A stretch of 64,000 nt of DNA from Peribacillus frigoritolerans (lineage in GTDB: Bacteria > Bacillota > Bacilli > Bacillales > DSM-1321). The position numbers and the translations under genes are program-made. The notes under the pieces were generated by a model. That model did no database searches. It was not told the DNA's origin and worked only from the letters and a program-made list of their open reading frames with translations. Every line of letters starts with the position of its first letter. Position 1 is the first letter of the stretch. The DNA lies in contig NZ_CP158190.1 of the NCBI RefSeq assembly GCF_040250305.1, positions 900,001 to 964,000 of the forward strand, in the 5' to 3' direction. Positions 32,093 through 40,150 of this stretch are shown piece by piece.

Positions 32093-33445
32093 ATGACATG
32101 GAAGCCGACAATAAATCGAGAAGACAGACCGATTTATCAGGCATTAGCTAAGCAGTTGGAATATGACATTATAGAGGGGCGCTTAGTGCCTGGCACGAAA
32201 CTTCCACCACAAAGGGAGTTAGCGGATTACTTAGAGGTGAATCTAAGTACGATTTCGAAAGCTTTTAAAGTATCTGAGTTAAAAGGACTGGTCAGTGCGA
32301 CCATAGGTAGTGGCACTTATGTTTCGTACGATGCGATTTCGAACGCTTATTTGCTTGCAGAAGAAAAGCCAAAGCATTTAATTGAAATGGGAGCAATTTT
32401 ACCAGATCGTGTGTCGTATGGACCTTTATTTGACTTATTGCAATCGATGTTACAAGAATCAGATTGTGCGAGATGGTTTGGATACAGTCGGCCAGGCGAT
32501 GCGATTTGGCAAAAAGATGCAGGCGTCAAATTATTGAAATTTGCCGGTTTTGAAACGACTAGAGAACATATCTTACTTGCTACTGGCGGACAAAACGCCA
32601 TCACGGCAACACTTGCAAGCCTTTGTCAGCATGGAGATCGAATTGGTGTAGATCACCATACATATCCAGGCTTAAAGACAGCAGCCGCGATGCTGGGGAT
32701 TCAGCTTGTACCGATTCGTTCAGAATCTGATGAAATGAGTCCGGAAGCACTTCTTTATGCATGTAAAAATGAAAATATTAAAGGATTATATATTATCCCA
32801 GATTATCAGAATCCGATGACATATACGATGAGCGTTGAAACTCGTAAGGCTATTGCTGAGTTAGCTGTAAAGTATAATTTATTTATTATTGAAGATGGAG
32901 CGTATCATTTAATCCAAGAAAAAGTGTTGCCGGCTGTAGCGACATATGCTCCTGAGCATACGATTTATATAGCGAGTTTATCGAAATCAATGGCACCTGG
33001 ACTCCGTCTTGCTTATGTGGCAGTTCCTTTAAAATACCTGGATTCTACTCGAAAAGCTCTTTATAATTTAAATATTTCCGTATCGCCACTACTTGCAGAG
33101 TTAGCATCACGAGTAATTGTATCGAATCAGTTTGAAAACATTGTTGCATTTCATAAAGAGGAAACAAAAGCTCGCAATCAGTTGGTTAATCAATATTTAG
33201 GTAAAGAGAACTGTTTAGGTGAAGAAACAGGGATTTTTCATTGGTTACATCTGCCGCATAAGTATACAGGTGACCAATTTGAACAACTAGCTGCAGCACA
33301 AGGTGTACAGGTATATAGTGGAGGGCGATTTGCGGTAGGTAATGTCGCACCGGCAAATGCCGTACGTGTGGGGATTTGTGCTCCAGAAACGAGAGAGGAA
33401 CTTGAAAAAGCTCTTATAATACTAAGAAAAATAATTGAATTGTAA
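32093..33445 (+). CDS. MocR/PdxR-type regulator (GntR wHTH plus aminotransferase domain)
   Basis: A 450-residue regulator. The GntR winged helix (about 8-75: PIYQALAKQLEYDIIEGRLVPGTKLPPQRELA, then LSTISKAF) is joined to a fold-type I aminotransferase domain (about 105-450). The PLP lysine is Lys298 in LSKSMAPGLRL, with ILLATGGQNAI and IPDYQNPMTY upstream. Such proteins sense PLP or amino compounds and control nearby genes. ATG at 32093 is chosen (GAGGA seven bases before); GTG starts further up are possible. The adjacent aminotransferase gene and bracketing palindromes suggest its targets. Confidence 0.9.
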   Translation: MTWKPTINREDRPIYQALAKQLEYDIIEGRLVPGTKLPPQRELADYLEVNLSTISKAFKVSELKGLVSATIGSGTYVSYDAISNAYLLAEEKPKHLIEMGAILPDRVSYGPLFDLLQSMLQESDCARWFGYSRPGDAIWQKDAGVKLLKFAGFETTREHILLATGGQNAITATLASLCQHGDRIGVDHHTYPGLKTAAAMLGIQLVPIRSESDEMSPEALLYACKNENIKGLYIIPDYQNPMTYTMSVETRKAIAELAVKYNLFIIEDGAYHLIQEKVLPAVATYAPEHTIYIASLSKSMAPGLRLAYVAVPLKYLDSTRKALYNLNISVSPLLAELASRVIVSNQFENIVAFHKEETKARNQLVNQYLGKENCLGEETGIFHWLHLPHKYTGDQFEQLAAAQGVQVYSGGRFAVGNVAPANAVRVGICAPETREELEKALIILRKIIEL

Positions 33446-33459
33446 AATAAATATTGTTT

Positions 33460-33494
33460 GCCATACAATAATTATATTGTATGGCTTTTTTTTT
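33460..33494 (+). terminator. Terminator after mocR, doubling as a palindromic site
   Basis: GCCATACAAT-aattat-ATTGTATGGC followed by nine T. The arms are identical to the operator-like palindrome upstream of mocR, so the site may also bind the regulator ahead of the aminotransferase gene. Confidence 0.8.
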
Positions 33495-33649
33495 ACGTGT
33501 TATGATAATTCAAACTTAGTTGGGGGATGAAAGGAAATATTAATTTTGGTGTCATAGGCTTATCCCTTTATATAAAAATCTGAATATTCCAATAAAATAA
33601 GAAGTGGTAGGTAAAAAAATTGAAATGTTAAAGGAAGGAATGTTTACAA

Positions 33650-34852
33650 TTGGAAAATAAATTTGCTGAGAGGGCCCGTCTAGTTAATTCTTCTGAGACC
33701 CGTGAAATATTAAAAGTAACAGAAAGGCCAGAAATCATTTCTTTTGCGGGAGGACTTCCAGCTCCGGAGCTGTTTCCTGTTGAAGCCCTTAAAGTTGCTT
33801 GCAATGTTGTATTGAATGAAGAGGGCGCGGCTTCTCTTCAATATAGTACTACTGAAGGCTATGGTCCGTTGAGAGAAGCTATATGTCAAAGGATGAAAGC
33901 CATTGGGATTAACTCTGCTATTAACAATGTTCTTATCACTTCAGGGTCCCAGCAAGCAATAGATCTTACTGGAAGATTATTTATCAACGAAGGAGATACC
34001 ATTATTTGTGAAAGCCCAACCTATCTTGCAGCAATTAATGCATTTAAATCATACAATGCAAACTTTGTGGAGGTAGCTATGGACAATGATGGGATGATAA
34101 TGGAAGAGCTAGAGAGGAAACTGCAAGAGCATCCTGGCGCAAAATTCATTTATACTATTCCCGATTTCCAGAACCCTACAGGTCGTACATTAAAACTTCA
34201 AAGACGTAAAAGAATGATCGAACTTGCTAATCAATACGATGTACTGATTGTAGAAGATAATCCTTATGGAGCTATTAGGTTTGCTGGAGAGGGAATCCCT
34301 CCAGTGAAACATTTTGACACAGAGAACAGAGTAATTTATATGAGCACGTTCTCTAAAATTTTCACTCCAGGCATGCGAATTGGATGGATTTGTGCAGATC
34401 AATCGTTTATTGATAAGTACGTGGCTTTCAAGCAAACAGCTGATTTACATACCGACAGCTTTGCTCAAAGGATAACAGCTAAGTATATGGAACTTTACGA
34501 TATGGAAGAGCATATTAAAGAAATCAAAGCAGTATATAAAGCAAGATGTACAAAAATGTTAAAATGCATAAAAGAATTCTTTCCGGAAAATTTGTCTTAC
34601 AGTAAGCCAGAAGGTGGGTTGTTTATTTGGATCGAGCTCCCAGAGGGGGTTGATTCCAGACATATATTTACAGAGTGCTTGAAAAATAATGTTGCTTGTG
34701 TTCCTGGTGTTCCATTCTTTCCAAATGGCACACAGAAGAACACTTTACGTTTAAATTACTCGAATATGCCTGAAGACCAAATCATTGAAGGCATGAAGCG
34801 TATGGGGGATGTATTACATCGTGAATTAAATAAAGAGACAATATGTTTGTAA
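33650..34852 (+). CDS. PLP-dependent aminotransferase (2-aminoadipate/LysN-like)
   Basis: A fold-type I class I/II aminotransferase of 400 residues. It has ISFAGGLPAPELFP, LQYSTTEGYGPLREAI, ITSGSQQAID, YTIPDFQNPTGRT, VEDNPYGAIRF and the PLP lysine Lys236 in FSKIFTPGMRIGW. The layout matches the 2-aminoadipate/valine-pyruvate group; the substrate is not certain. TTG start, AAGGAATG upstream. It follows mocR by about 200 bases in the same direction and is its likely regulated target. Confidence 0.9.
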   Translation: MENKFAERARLVNSSETREILKVTERPEIISFAGGLPAPELFPVEALKVACNVVLNEEGAASLQYSTTEGYGPLREAICQRMKAIGINSAINNVLITSGSQQAIDLTGRLFINEGDTIICESPTYLAAINAFKSYNANFVEVAMDNDGMIMEELERKLQEHPGAKFIYTIPDFQNPTGRTLKLQRRKRMIELANQYDVLIVEDNPYGAIRFAGEGIPPVKHFDTENRVIYMSTFSKIFTPGMRIGWICADQSFIDKYVAFKQTADLHTDSFAQRITAKYMELYDMEEHIKEIKAVYKARCTKMLKCIKEFFPENLSYSKPEGGLFIWIELPEGVDSRHIFTECLKNNVACVPGVPFFPNGTQKNTLRLNYSNMPEDQIIEGMKRMGDVLHRELNKETICL

Positions 34853-35019
34853 CTAAAGGAAACAAAAAATAATTAAATCAAACACCAAAACCATTTATAA
34901 ATATATTTACCGTCTAAATGTTTAATGAAAGCACTATTCTTAAAAATATCCAATTTAAAAAATAAGATTTTAATTGTATTATTAATAAATCTTATATTTG
35001 AATAATCAGGAGGCTTATT
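34853..35019. other. AT-rich leader region
   Basis: Carries a loose inverted repeat (AAATAAGATTTTAATTG...AATAAATCTTATATTTG near 34957-35000) just upstream of the leader peptide; a promoter is expected here. Confidence 0.35.
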
Positions 35020-35121
35020 ATGCCAATATCATTTATAAATCCATATATTACAAAGCCCGTTTCGACATCACCACCACCACCGTTTACTCCTGTATATACG
35101 CTTATATATAAAACAGATTAA
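35020..35121 (+). CDS. Proline-rich leader peptide (33 aa)
   Basis: A short ORF with a strong ribosome site (CAGGAGG, seven bases before ATG) encodes MPISFINPYITKPVSTSPPPP then FTPVYTLIYKTD. Four consecutive prolines, a sequence known to stall ribosomes unless EF-P helps, lie mid-peptide. It stops one base before a perfect 12-base-pair hairpin that ends at the ribosome site of the EamA gene. The arrangement suggests a regulatory leader, though a small secreted or structural peptide is possible. Confidence 0.6.
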   Translation: MPISFINPYITKPVSTSPPPPFTPVYTLIYKTD

Positions 35122-35156
35122 GAATCTGCGAAATATATAAGCTGTTTCGCAGATTC
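35122..35156 (+). promoter_or_regulatory. Strong hairpin between leader peptide and EamA gene
   Basis: GAATCTGCGAAA pairs perfectly with TTTCGCAGATTC across 11 bases. There is no T run, so it is not a simple terminator. The 3' arm ends at the GAAGGAG ribosome site of the next gene. It could control initiation or act as a pause element. Confidence 0.65.
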
Positions 35157-35169
35157 GAAGGAGTAGGCG

Positions 35170-36063
35170 ATGAAATCTAAAATTCAGTTTATATTATCAA
35201 TGATTATTTTCGGTACAATGGGTTTAGTTGTGAAAAACATTGATTTATCTTCGAGTGAAACAGCTTTTCTAAGCAGTTCAATTGGGTGTCTCTTTTTAGT
35301 GTTTGTATTTTTCATTATGAAGAAATCCATTCCATGGAAATTAGTGAAAGTTAATGCTTCTACCCTTTTTCTTTCTGCGATTGCATTGGGAGGGAATTGG
35401 ATTTTTCTTTATCAATCCTACGATCATACAACACTTGCCAATGCAACACTTGGGTATTATTTTGCGCCAGTGTTTGTCATGGTTCTCTCGCCATTTGTAC
35501 TTAAGGAGCTTTTACCAATTAAAAAAATTGTTTGTATTGGTGTAGCGATATTAGGTATGTTATTGATTATTGGAAACGGCATTAGCGCCTCTGGTAAAGA
35601 TGATCTACTTGGAATCCTTTTCGGGTTAGTTGCGGCTGCATTTTATTCAGCTTTAATGTTATTAAACAAATTCATTCAAAACATGGGCATGTTAGAGATT
35701 ACAATCATTCAACTTGGAACAACTGCTTTACTTCTCTTTCCCTATGTATTATTCACTGAGGGATTCGGTATCTTGGAAGTCTCAAGATCTTCCGTTCCTT
35801 TTATAATACTCTTAGGCGTTGTTAACACTGGTATTGGCTTTTGGTTATTTTTTTCCGGTATGCTAAAGTTAAAGGGACAAAGCATCGCTATGCTAAGCTA
35901 TGTAGATCCTTTTGTAGCTATACTGATTTCTGCTGTAATCTTACAGGAAAAAATGACAATTGTTCAAATCATAGGTGGCACACTCCTTTTAGGTTCAACT
36001 TTTATTAGTGAAAATAATACAATTAATTTTCGAAAACGACACACGAAGATTTTAACAAAATAA
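35170..36063 (+). CDS. EamA/DMT family transporter
   Basis: A 297-residue exporter-type membrane protein with ten predicted helices in two EamA repeats (about 5-135 and 150-285). The second repeat ends with the usual YVDPFVAILISAVILQEKMT. Family members export amino acids, nucleobases or drugs; the substrate is unknown. ATG with GAAGGAGTAGGCG upstream. It is preceded by a proline-rich leader ORF and hairpin and followed by a strong terminator, so it is its own operon. Confidence 0.9.
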   Translation: MKSKIQFILSMIIFGTMGLVVKNIDLSSSETAFLSSSIGCLFLVFVFFIMKKSIPWKLVKVNASTLFLSAIALGGNWIFLYQSYDHTTLANATLGYYFAPVFVMVLSPFVLKELLPIKKIVCIGVAILGMLLIIGNGISASGKDDLLGILFGLVAAAFYSALMLLNKFIQNMGMLEITIIQLGTTALLLFPYVLFTEGFGILEVSRSSVPFIILLGVVNTGIGFWLFFSGMLKLKGQSIAMLSYVDPFVAILISAVILQEKMTIVQIIGGTLLLGSTFISENNTINFRKRHTKILTK

Positions 36064-36072
36064 AGAAACGGG

Positions 36073-36103
36073 GCAGTGAGGGGAAATCCCTCACTGCTTT
36101 TTA
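36073..36103 (+). terminator. Terminator after the EamA gene
   Basis: GCAGTGAGGG/CCCTCACTGC with TTTTT. The preceding AAACGGGGCAG resembles the spacer of the array right box, possibly a remnant copy. Confidence 0.88.
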
Positions 36104-36175
36104 CTATATTCCAAGTGAAAAGTCTAAGTTTTGTTACACTCTACTGCCACTAAATTACTTCTTTATTTAACTGAC

Positions 36176-36297
36176 GCAGAGTTTGTGTCACTCTACAATA
36201 AGTCTTAATGAACTAACGGGTGAGTTGGCTGAAGATCGGAGCTGTCTTTAAGGCAGCTTTTTCTTATGGAACTAAAGGGGCAGGTTTGTTCAAGAAG
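36176..36297 (+). repeat. Array repeat, type A, with accessory GCAGAG box
   Basis: GCAGAGTTTGTGTCACTC (36176-36200), GAACTAACGGGTGAGTTGG, type A hairpin, GGAACTAAAGGGGCAGGTTTG. Confidence 0.93.
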
Positions 36298-36420
36298 GTA
36301 TTAGGAAATCTTTTGACGAAAATATAAAGAGCTTAGTAAGAAGCGCTTAAAATACCATATAGAAAAACAGGAAAAAACTAACTGCTAAAAAATTCAGGGG
36401 GGAAAATATAGAAACAAACA

Positions 36421-36966
36421 TTACTGATAATCGATGCTCAACAGGAATTAATAGAAGGTAATAAAGAAAAACAAGGAGTCTTTGAGAAAGAAAAAATCAT
36501 TAACAACATTAATACTGTAATTGAAAAAGCGATAAATGAAAGTATCCCCGTTGTTTTTATAAGAGATTTAGATGTTTCAAATGGAGAAGGACCTGGATTC
36601 CAGATACACAGGGATATTAAAATACCATCAACTGCTATCATATTTGATAAAGCTGCCACAAATTCATTTTATGGAACCCCATTACATGAACATTTAAGTG
36701 AAAACAATGTAGATCATATTGTAATAATGGGATGTAAGACGGAACATTGTATTGATTCAGCTGTTAGAACAGCAACAATCAATCATTTTGATGTAACATT
36801 AGTTGGTGATGGACATTCTACTTCTGACTCAAAAAACTTATCTGCAAAACAAATAATCCTTCATCACAATGACACCCTTCACGGTCACTATAATGTAGAC
36901 AATTTTTCACTTGTTAGAAATTCTAATGAAGAATTGTTTAAACCTATTCACAATAATTATCGATAA
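36421..36966 (+). CDS. Isochorismatase-family cysteine hydrolase, start codon damaged
   Basis: The frame from about 36421 reads LLIIDAQQELIEGN, VVFIRDLDVSNGEGPGFQ, FDKAATNSFYGTPL and IVIMGCKTEHCIDSAVRTAT. It holds the catalytic Asp (LLIID), Lys (FDK) and Cys (TEHC) of isochorismatase-like hydrolases at normal spacing, to about 181 residues. The expected start (ATG AAA CAA ACA) appears as ATAG AAA CAA ACA after GGGGGGAAA, with one extra base and no ATG. Only a CTG at 36424 or an internal ATG at 36727 remains. It may be poorly translated or silent. Confidence 0.7.
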   Translation, partial: LLIIDAQQELIEGNKEKQGVFEKEKIINNINTVIEKAINESIPVVFIRDLDVSNGEGPGFQIHRDIKIPSTAIIFDKAATNSFYGTPLHEHLSENNVDHIVIMGCKTEHCIDSAVRTATINHFDVTLVGDGHSTSDSKNLSAKQIILHHNDTLHGHYNVDNFSLVRNSNEELFKPIHNNYR

Positions 36967-36977
36967 TAATCATCTTC

Positions 36978-37066
36978 AATTAACGAGTGCGTTAGCTGAA
37001 GATCAGAGCTGTCTTTAAGGCAGCTTTTTTCTTATGGAACTATCGGGGCAGGTTTGTTGAAGAAGG
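36978..37066 (+). repeat. Array repeat, type A
   Basis: CAATTAACGAGTGCGTTAG, type A hairpin with a long T run, GGAACTATCGGGGCAGGTTTG. Confidence 0.95.
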
Positions 37067-37146
37067 ATTGAAACTTTATTAATTTAGGAATCGTATAACT
37101 GAGAGTAATACGGGTAGGAAACGATAACGATAAGGGATGATAAATA

Positions 37147-37341
37147 ATGGAGACTTGTAGCAAATGCGGCAACGAACTTACTAGAGCCTATATTTCTGGA
37201 ATTCAAGGAGAATTTCAGATAAACAAAGAAGCAAGAGGTTTTTTCACGGATAGTCCGATTTACAGCAAAGTATCTCCTTATGTTTGTTCTAAATGTGGGT
37301 ATTTAGAGTTCTATGTAGAACAACCTGACAAATTCAAATAA
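37147..37341 (+). CDS. Small zinc-ribbon protein
   Basis: A 64-residue protein with two CxxC knuckles (CSKCGNELTRAY near the start and VCSKCGYLEFYVE near the end), enough to bind one zinc. The middle segment is EFQINKEARGFF. It resembles small nucleic-acid-binding zinc ribbons; partner unknown. ATG with AAGGGATGATAA upstream. Single-gene cassette. Confidence 0.8.
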   Translation: METCSKCGNELTRAYISGIQGEFQINKEARGFFTDSPIYSKVSPYVCSKCGYLEFYVEQPDKFK

Positions 37342-37367
37342 TGAAAGGGATTTCTACTTATTGTAAA

Positions 37368-37429
37368 AGACTCAAGGTTGCTGATGCAGCCTTTTTCTTA
37401 TGGCCCTAACGGGGCAGGTTAGTTTAATT
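37368..37429 (+). repeat. Array repeat, type B, left box lost
   Basis: AAGGTTGCTGATGCAGCCTTTTTC hairpin, GGCCCTAACGGGGCAGGTTAG. Confidence 0.9.
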
Positions 37430-37518
37430 AACTGACATTATAATAGGGATGAAATAGAATATAAAACGAAACTTTCTTTATGTATATTCCGTAAGTATTG
37501 TAAAAAGGAGGAAGAAAG

Positions 37519-37752
37519 ATGAAAAGAAATGTTGGGATTTTTATCGTTGTACTCATTTCAATAGGAATGGCTGATTTAATACAGGGAATTATTTTAACAT
37601 CAATATATACACCAGATTCTTACTCAACGAATGGTCAAGAAATGGAACCCTTCCTACAATACATTATCTCAGCTATAACCGTAACCTTAGCTCTTTGGAG
37701 TGTTCACAAGGTAAAGCTTTTATTAAAAGGCTCTAAATCACCAAGGTTTTAA
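37519..37752 (+). CDS. Small two-TM membrane protein, hypothetical
   Basis: A 77-residue protein: helix 1 (about 5-27), a polar extracellular loop (YTPDSYSTNGQEMEP), helix 2 (about 46-66), basic C terminus. No family recognised. ATG with AAAGGAGGAAG upstream. Confidence 0.7.
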   Translation: MKRNVGIFIVVLISIGMADLIQGIILTSIYTPDSYSTNGQEMEPFLQYIISAITVTLALWSVHKVKLLLKGSKSPRF

Positions 37753-37786
37753 TAATAGAGAACATATTGAAAAGACAGGACTTAAT

Positions 37787-37874
37787 GAACTAAAGGGTGC
37801 GTTAGCTGAAGATCGGCGCTGTCTTTAAGGTAGCTTTTTCTTATGGCCCTCTCGGGGCAGGTTAGTTCCATAAG
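37787..37874 (+). repeat. Array repeat, type A
   Basis: GAACTAAAGGGTGCGTTAG, hairpin GCTGTCTTTAAGGTAGC, CCCTCTCGGGGCAGGTTAG, TTCCATAAG. Confidence 0.94.
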
Positions 37875-37989
37875 GAAATGGATTATTTTACACTAATGAA
37901 TAATTACTCTTTATTGTTATTATTTTCTTAAAGGTTCAAATTATTTTAATTTGATATCGTTAATTCACCATTAAGGAATGTGATTTACT

Positions 37990-38199
37990 GTGAGAGCAAT
38001 AAATAAAATTAACTTAGTTACAAAGTTATTAATTTTTTTAATTTTTGTCTCTTTTAATACATATATTTGTTTTTATGCAAAAGACAAAACAGAAGGTATA
38101 GTTACTGCGTGTATAGGTATCTTTCTAGTGATATTGGTTGCAACTATGGGATTTCTTCTAGATAGAAGCAACCATATGTATGTAAGACAAAGAGGATGA
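37990..38199 (+). CDS. Small two-TM membrane protein, hypothetical
   Basis: A 69-residue protein with helices at about 8-27 and 34-54 and a short basic end (DRSNHMYVRQRG). GTG start with AAGGAATG upstream. No family recognised. It shares its cassette with a second tiny ORF just downstream. Confidence 0.65.
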   Translation: MRAINKINLVTKLLIFLIFVSFNTYICFYAKDKTEGIVTACIGIFLVILVATMGFLLDRSNHMYVRQRG

Positions 38200-38237
38200 A
38201 AAAGGAAAGGCAAAAAAGAGGGTTTTTCAAAGGGATA

Positions 38238-38336
38238 ATGATTGAAATTCGTGATTCAATCTTATATGAATTCGTTTTTAACCTCTTTACTCTTATTCCA
38301 AGAATGATAGTTCGTTTAGTAAAAAGTTTATTTTAA
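38238..38336 (+). CDS. Small hydrophobic peptide (32 aa)
   Basis: ATG eight bases after AAAGGG encodes MIEIRDSILYEFVFNLFTLI then PRMIVRLVKSLF: an amphipathic or membrane-bound helix with a basic end. It is too short for family assignment. Such peptides can be toxin-like or regulatory, but nothing here shows that. Confidence 0.45.
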   Translation: MIEIRDSILYEFVFNLFTLIPRMIVRLVKSLF

Positions 38337-38363
38337 CTAATTGTGTCGGAAGTAATTCTTAAT

Positions 38364-38452
38364 GAACTAACGGGTACGTTAGCTGAAGATCAGAGCTGTC
38401 TTAAAGGCAGCTCTTTTCTTTTGGAACTAAAGGGGCAGGTCAGTTCTATAAG
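38364..38452 (+). repeat. Array repeat, type A
   Basis: GAACTAACGGGTACGTTAG, hairpin GAGCTGTCTTAAAGGCAGCTC, GGAACTAAAGGGGCAGGTCAG, TTCTATAAG. Confidence 0.95.
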
Positions 38453-38530
38453 AAATATTTAAAAAGGAAGGGATTTCCTTTTTTTGCTGGAACATATAAA
38501 AGTATATATAAATAAAAGAGGTTGATTTTA

Positions 38531-39145
38531 ATGACAAAGATTTTATTAACTTCTAATGGATTTTTTACAGATTTAATTAAACAACAATTTTTGCAACTAA
38601 TTGATGGAGATTTGAGTAATCTAAAAGCAACAATAATTACTACTGCTTCTCATAAAAAACAAAATAATAGATTCGCAATGAAAGCAAGAGAAGACCTCTT
38701 AGGATTTGGATTTAAGAAGGTTGATTTTATTGATATAGAATTTGATAAACCTGAACTACTTGAGAAATATAATGTAATCTATATCAACGGAGGAAATCCA
38801 TTTTATTTGTTATACCATTTGAAAAAGAGTGGGGCTGACTTAAAATTAAAGGAAATAGCAAAACAAAACACCATATTAGTTGGGGTAAGTGCCGGAGCAA
38901 TTATTCTTGGACCAAACATTAATGTTATAGATTATTTTACTCCTCAAATGAATACCGTGAATATTAAAGATTTAACTGCATTAAGAATAACCGACGAAGC
39001 TATAATTCCTCATTATGATAGGGAGGATTTATTTCCGGACTCTTCTAGCAAGACAATTGAAGATAGGTTGAAAGTCTTCGAAAAGCTAAATAATTGTTCT
39101 GTTGTCAGATTGAGGGATGACCAATTTTTACTTATAAATAATTAA
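38531..39145 (+). CDS. Peptidase S51-family (dipeptidase E-like) protein
   Basis: A 204-residue member of the S51 family, which cleaves Asp-X dipeptides or processes cyanophycin-like substrates. The nucleophile elbow is GVSAGAIILG (Ser near residue 124), with YINGGNPFYLLYHL before it and IPHYDRED after it, the usual order. ATG at 38531 follows AGAGGTTGA. Single-gene cassette. A second S51-type gene lies at 51.6 kb. Confidence 0.85.
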   Translation: MTKILLTSNGFFTDLIKQQFLQLIDGDLSNLKATIITTASHKKQNNRFAMKAREDLLGFGFKKVDFIDIEFDKPELLEKYNVIYINGGNPFYLLYHLKKSGADLKLKEIAKQNTILVGVSAGAIILGPNINVIDYFTPQMNTVNIKDLTALRITDEAIIPHYDREDLFPDSSSKTIEDRLKVFEKLNNCSVVRLRDDQFLLINN

Positions 39146-39153
39146 TTTGTTTT

Positions 39154-39240
39154 TGAACTAACAGTGCGGTAGCTGAAGATCAGAGCTGTCTTAAGGCAAC
39201 TTTTTCTTATGGAACTAAGGGACAGTTTAGTTGAACAAGG
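39154..39240 (+). repeat. Array repeat, type A, worn
   Basis: GAACTAACAGTGCGGTAG, hairpin AGCTGTCTTAAGGCAACT, GGAACTAAGGGACAGTTTAG. Confidence 0.92.
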
Positions 39241-39360
39241 TTCTTAAAAAACCTTAATAGGAGTTATATCAAATACCTCAGTTTATATTCTTTTAAAGGT
39301 TTTATTAAAGTTAAATTGAATTATTAATATGGATAAATAAAACAAAGTTGAGGTGTTATC

Positions 39361-39879
39361 TTGCAGATACTTTTAATTCGACATGGTGAGTCAGAAGACG
39401 ATTTTCTAGAAGAAAATTACGAAGGAACTACAGATTTACCACTAACTATTAAGGGAGTTGAACAAGTAGAAAAAATGTGCCGGCGTGTATCAGAAGAGTT
39501 TCCACCAGAATTCATATGGTCAAGTACCTTGCTTCGTGCTAGTAAAACTGCTGAAACTTTATCAAATACTATCCAATGCCCAGTAACATTCTTAGATGAT
39601 TTACGAGAGATGCAAGATATGGAGAGTAAATTTGATTTTAGATTACGAGCACAAAATGTTCTTTCCTATATTAGAGAGAACAGTGCAAATTATAAACGAA
39701 TTGCTATAATATCCCATGGGGGGATGATTACTAAAATGATTGAAAGCTTTCTTCAATTACCACCCGAAATTAATGATGTGTGGTTCAATTCTAATAATAC
39801 AGGTATACATCTTCTTGAGTATACCGATCATCCATACAAACTTATAAGATTTTTAAATAGTACTACGCATTTGAATTAA
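39361..39879 (+). CDS. Histidine phosphatase family protein
   Basis: A 172-residue phosphoglycerate-mutase-like phosphatase. The catalytic motif is LLIRHGES (Arg7, His8, Gly9), then SSTLLRASKTAETL and ISHGGMITKM, carrying the second histidine near residue 118. All four core residues appear present. Substrate unknown; the family includes phosphatases for sugars and nucleotides. TTG start with GAGGTGTTATC upstream. Last gene of the continuous array. Confidence 0.88.
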   Translation: MQILLIRHGESEDDFLEENYEGTTDLPLTIKGVEQVEKMCRRVSEEFPPEFIWSSTLLRASKTAETLSNTIQCPVTFLDDLREMQDMESKFDFRLRAQNVLSYIRENSANYKRIAIISHGGMITKMIESFLQLPPEINDVWFNSNNTGIHLLEYTDHPYKLIRFLNSTTHLN

Positions 39880-39920
39880 CTTATGTTCATGATAAAAAAT
39901 TTTAACTCCTTTAAAATCAG

Positions 39921-40000
39921 AAGCTGAGCGTTAGCTAATCGGAGCTGTCTTTAAGGCAGCTTTTTCTTATGGCACTAACGGGGCAGGATAGTTCCATAAG
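39921..40000 (+). repeat. Array repeat, type A, last copy of the continuous array
   Basis: Eroded left box GCTGAGCGTTAGC, type A hairpin, CACTAACGGGGCAGGATAG, TTCCATAAG. The next genes are on the minus strand and not in cassettes. Confidence 0.92.
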
Positions 40001-40150
40001 AAAAATTGGAAATATATGTGGTGATATAGGAAGAAATATATTAAGTACATAAACCAAACGGTATACATATAAAAGCTGTTTTTATAATGAAGAGACTCAA
40101 TTAGGGTAAGCAGTAAATATCATTTAACAGAGAGCTTATCGTTATTCCAT

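Noticed and set aside
4680..40000. CRISPR array
   Set aside because: Spacing is 100-1600 bp with genes between copies, repeats are 60-120 bp with internal hairpins, and no cas gene is present.
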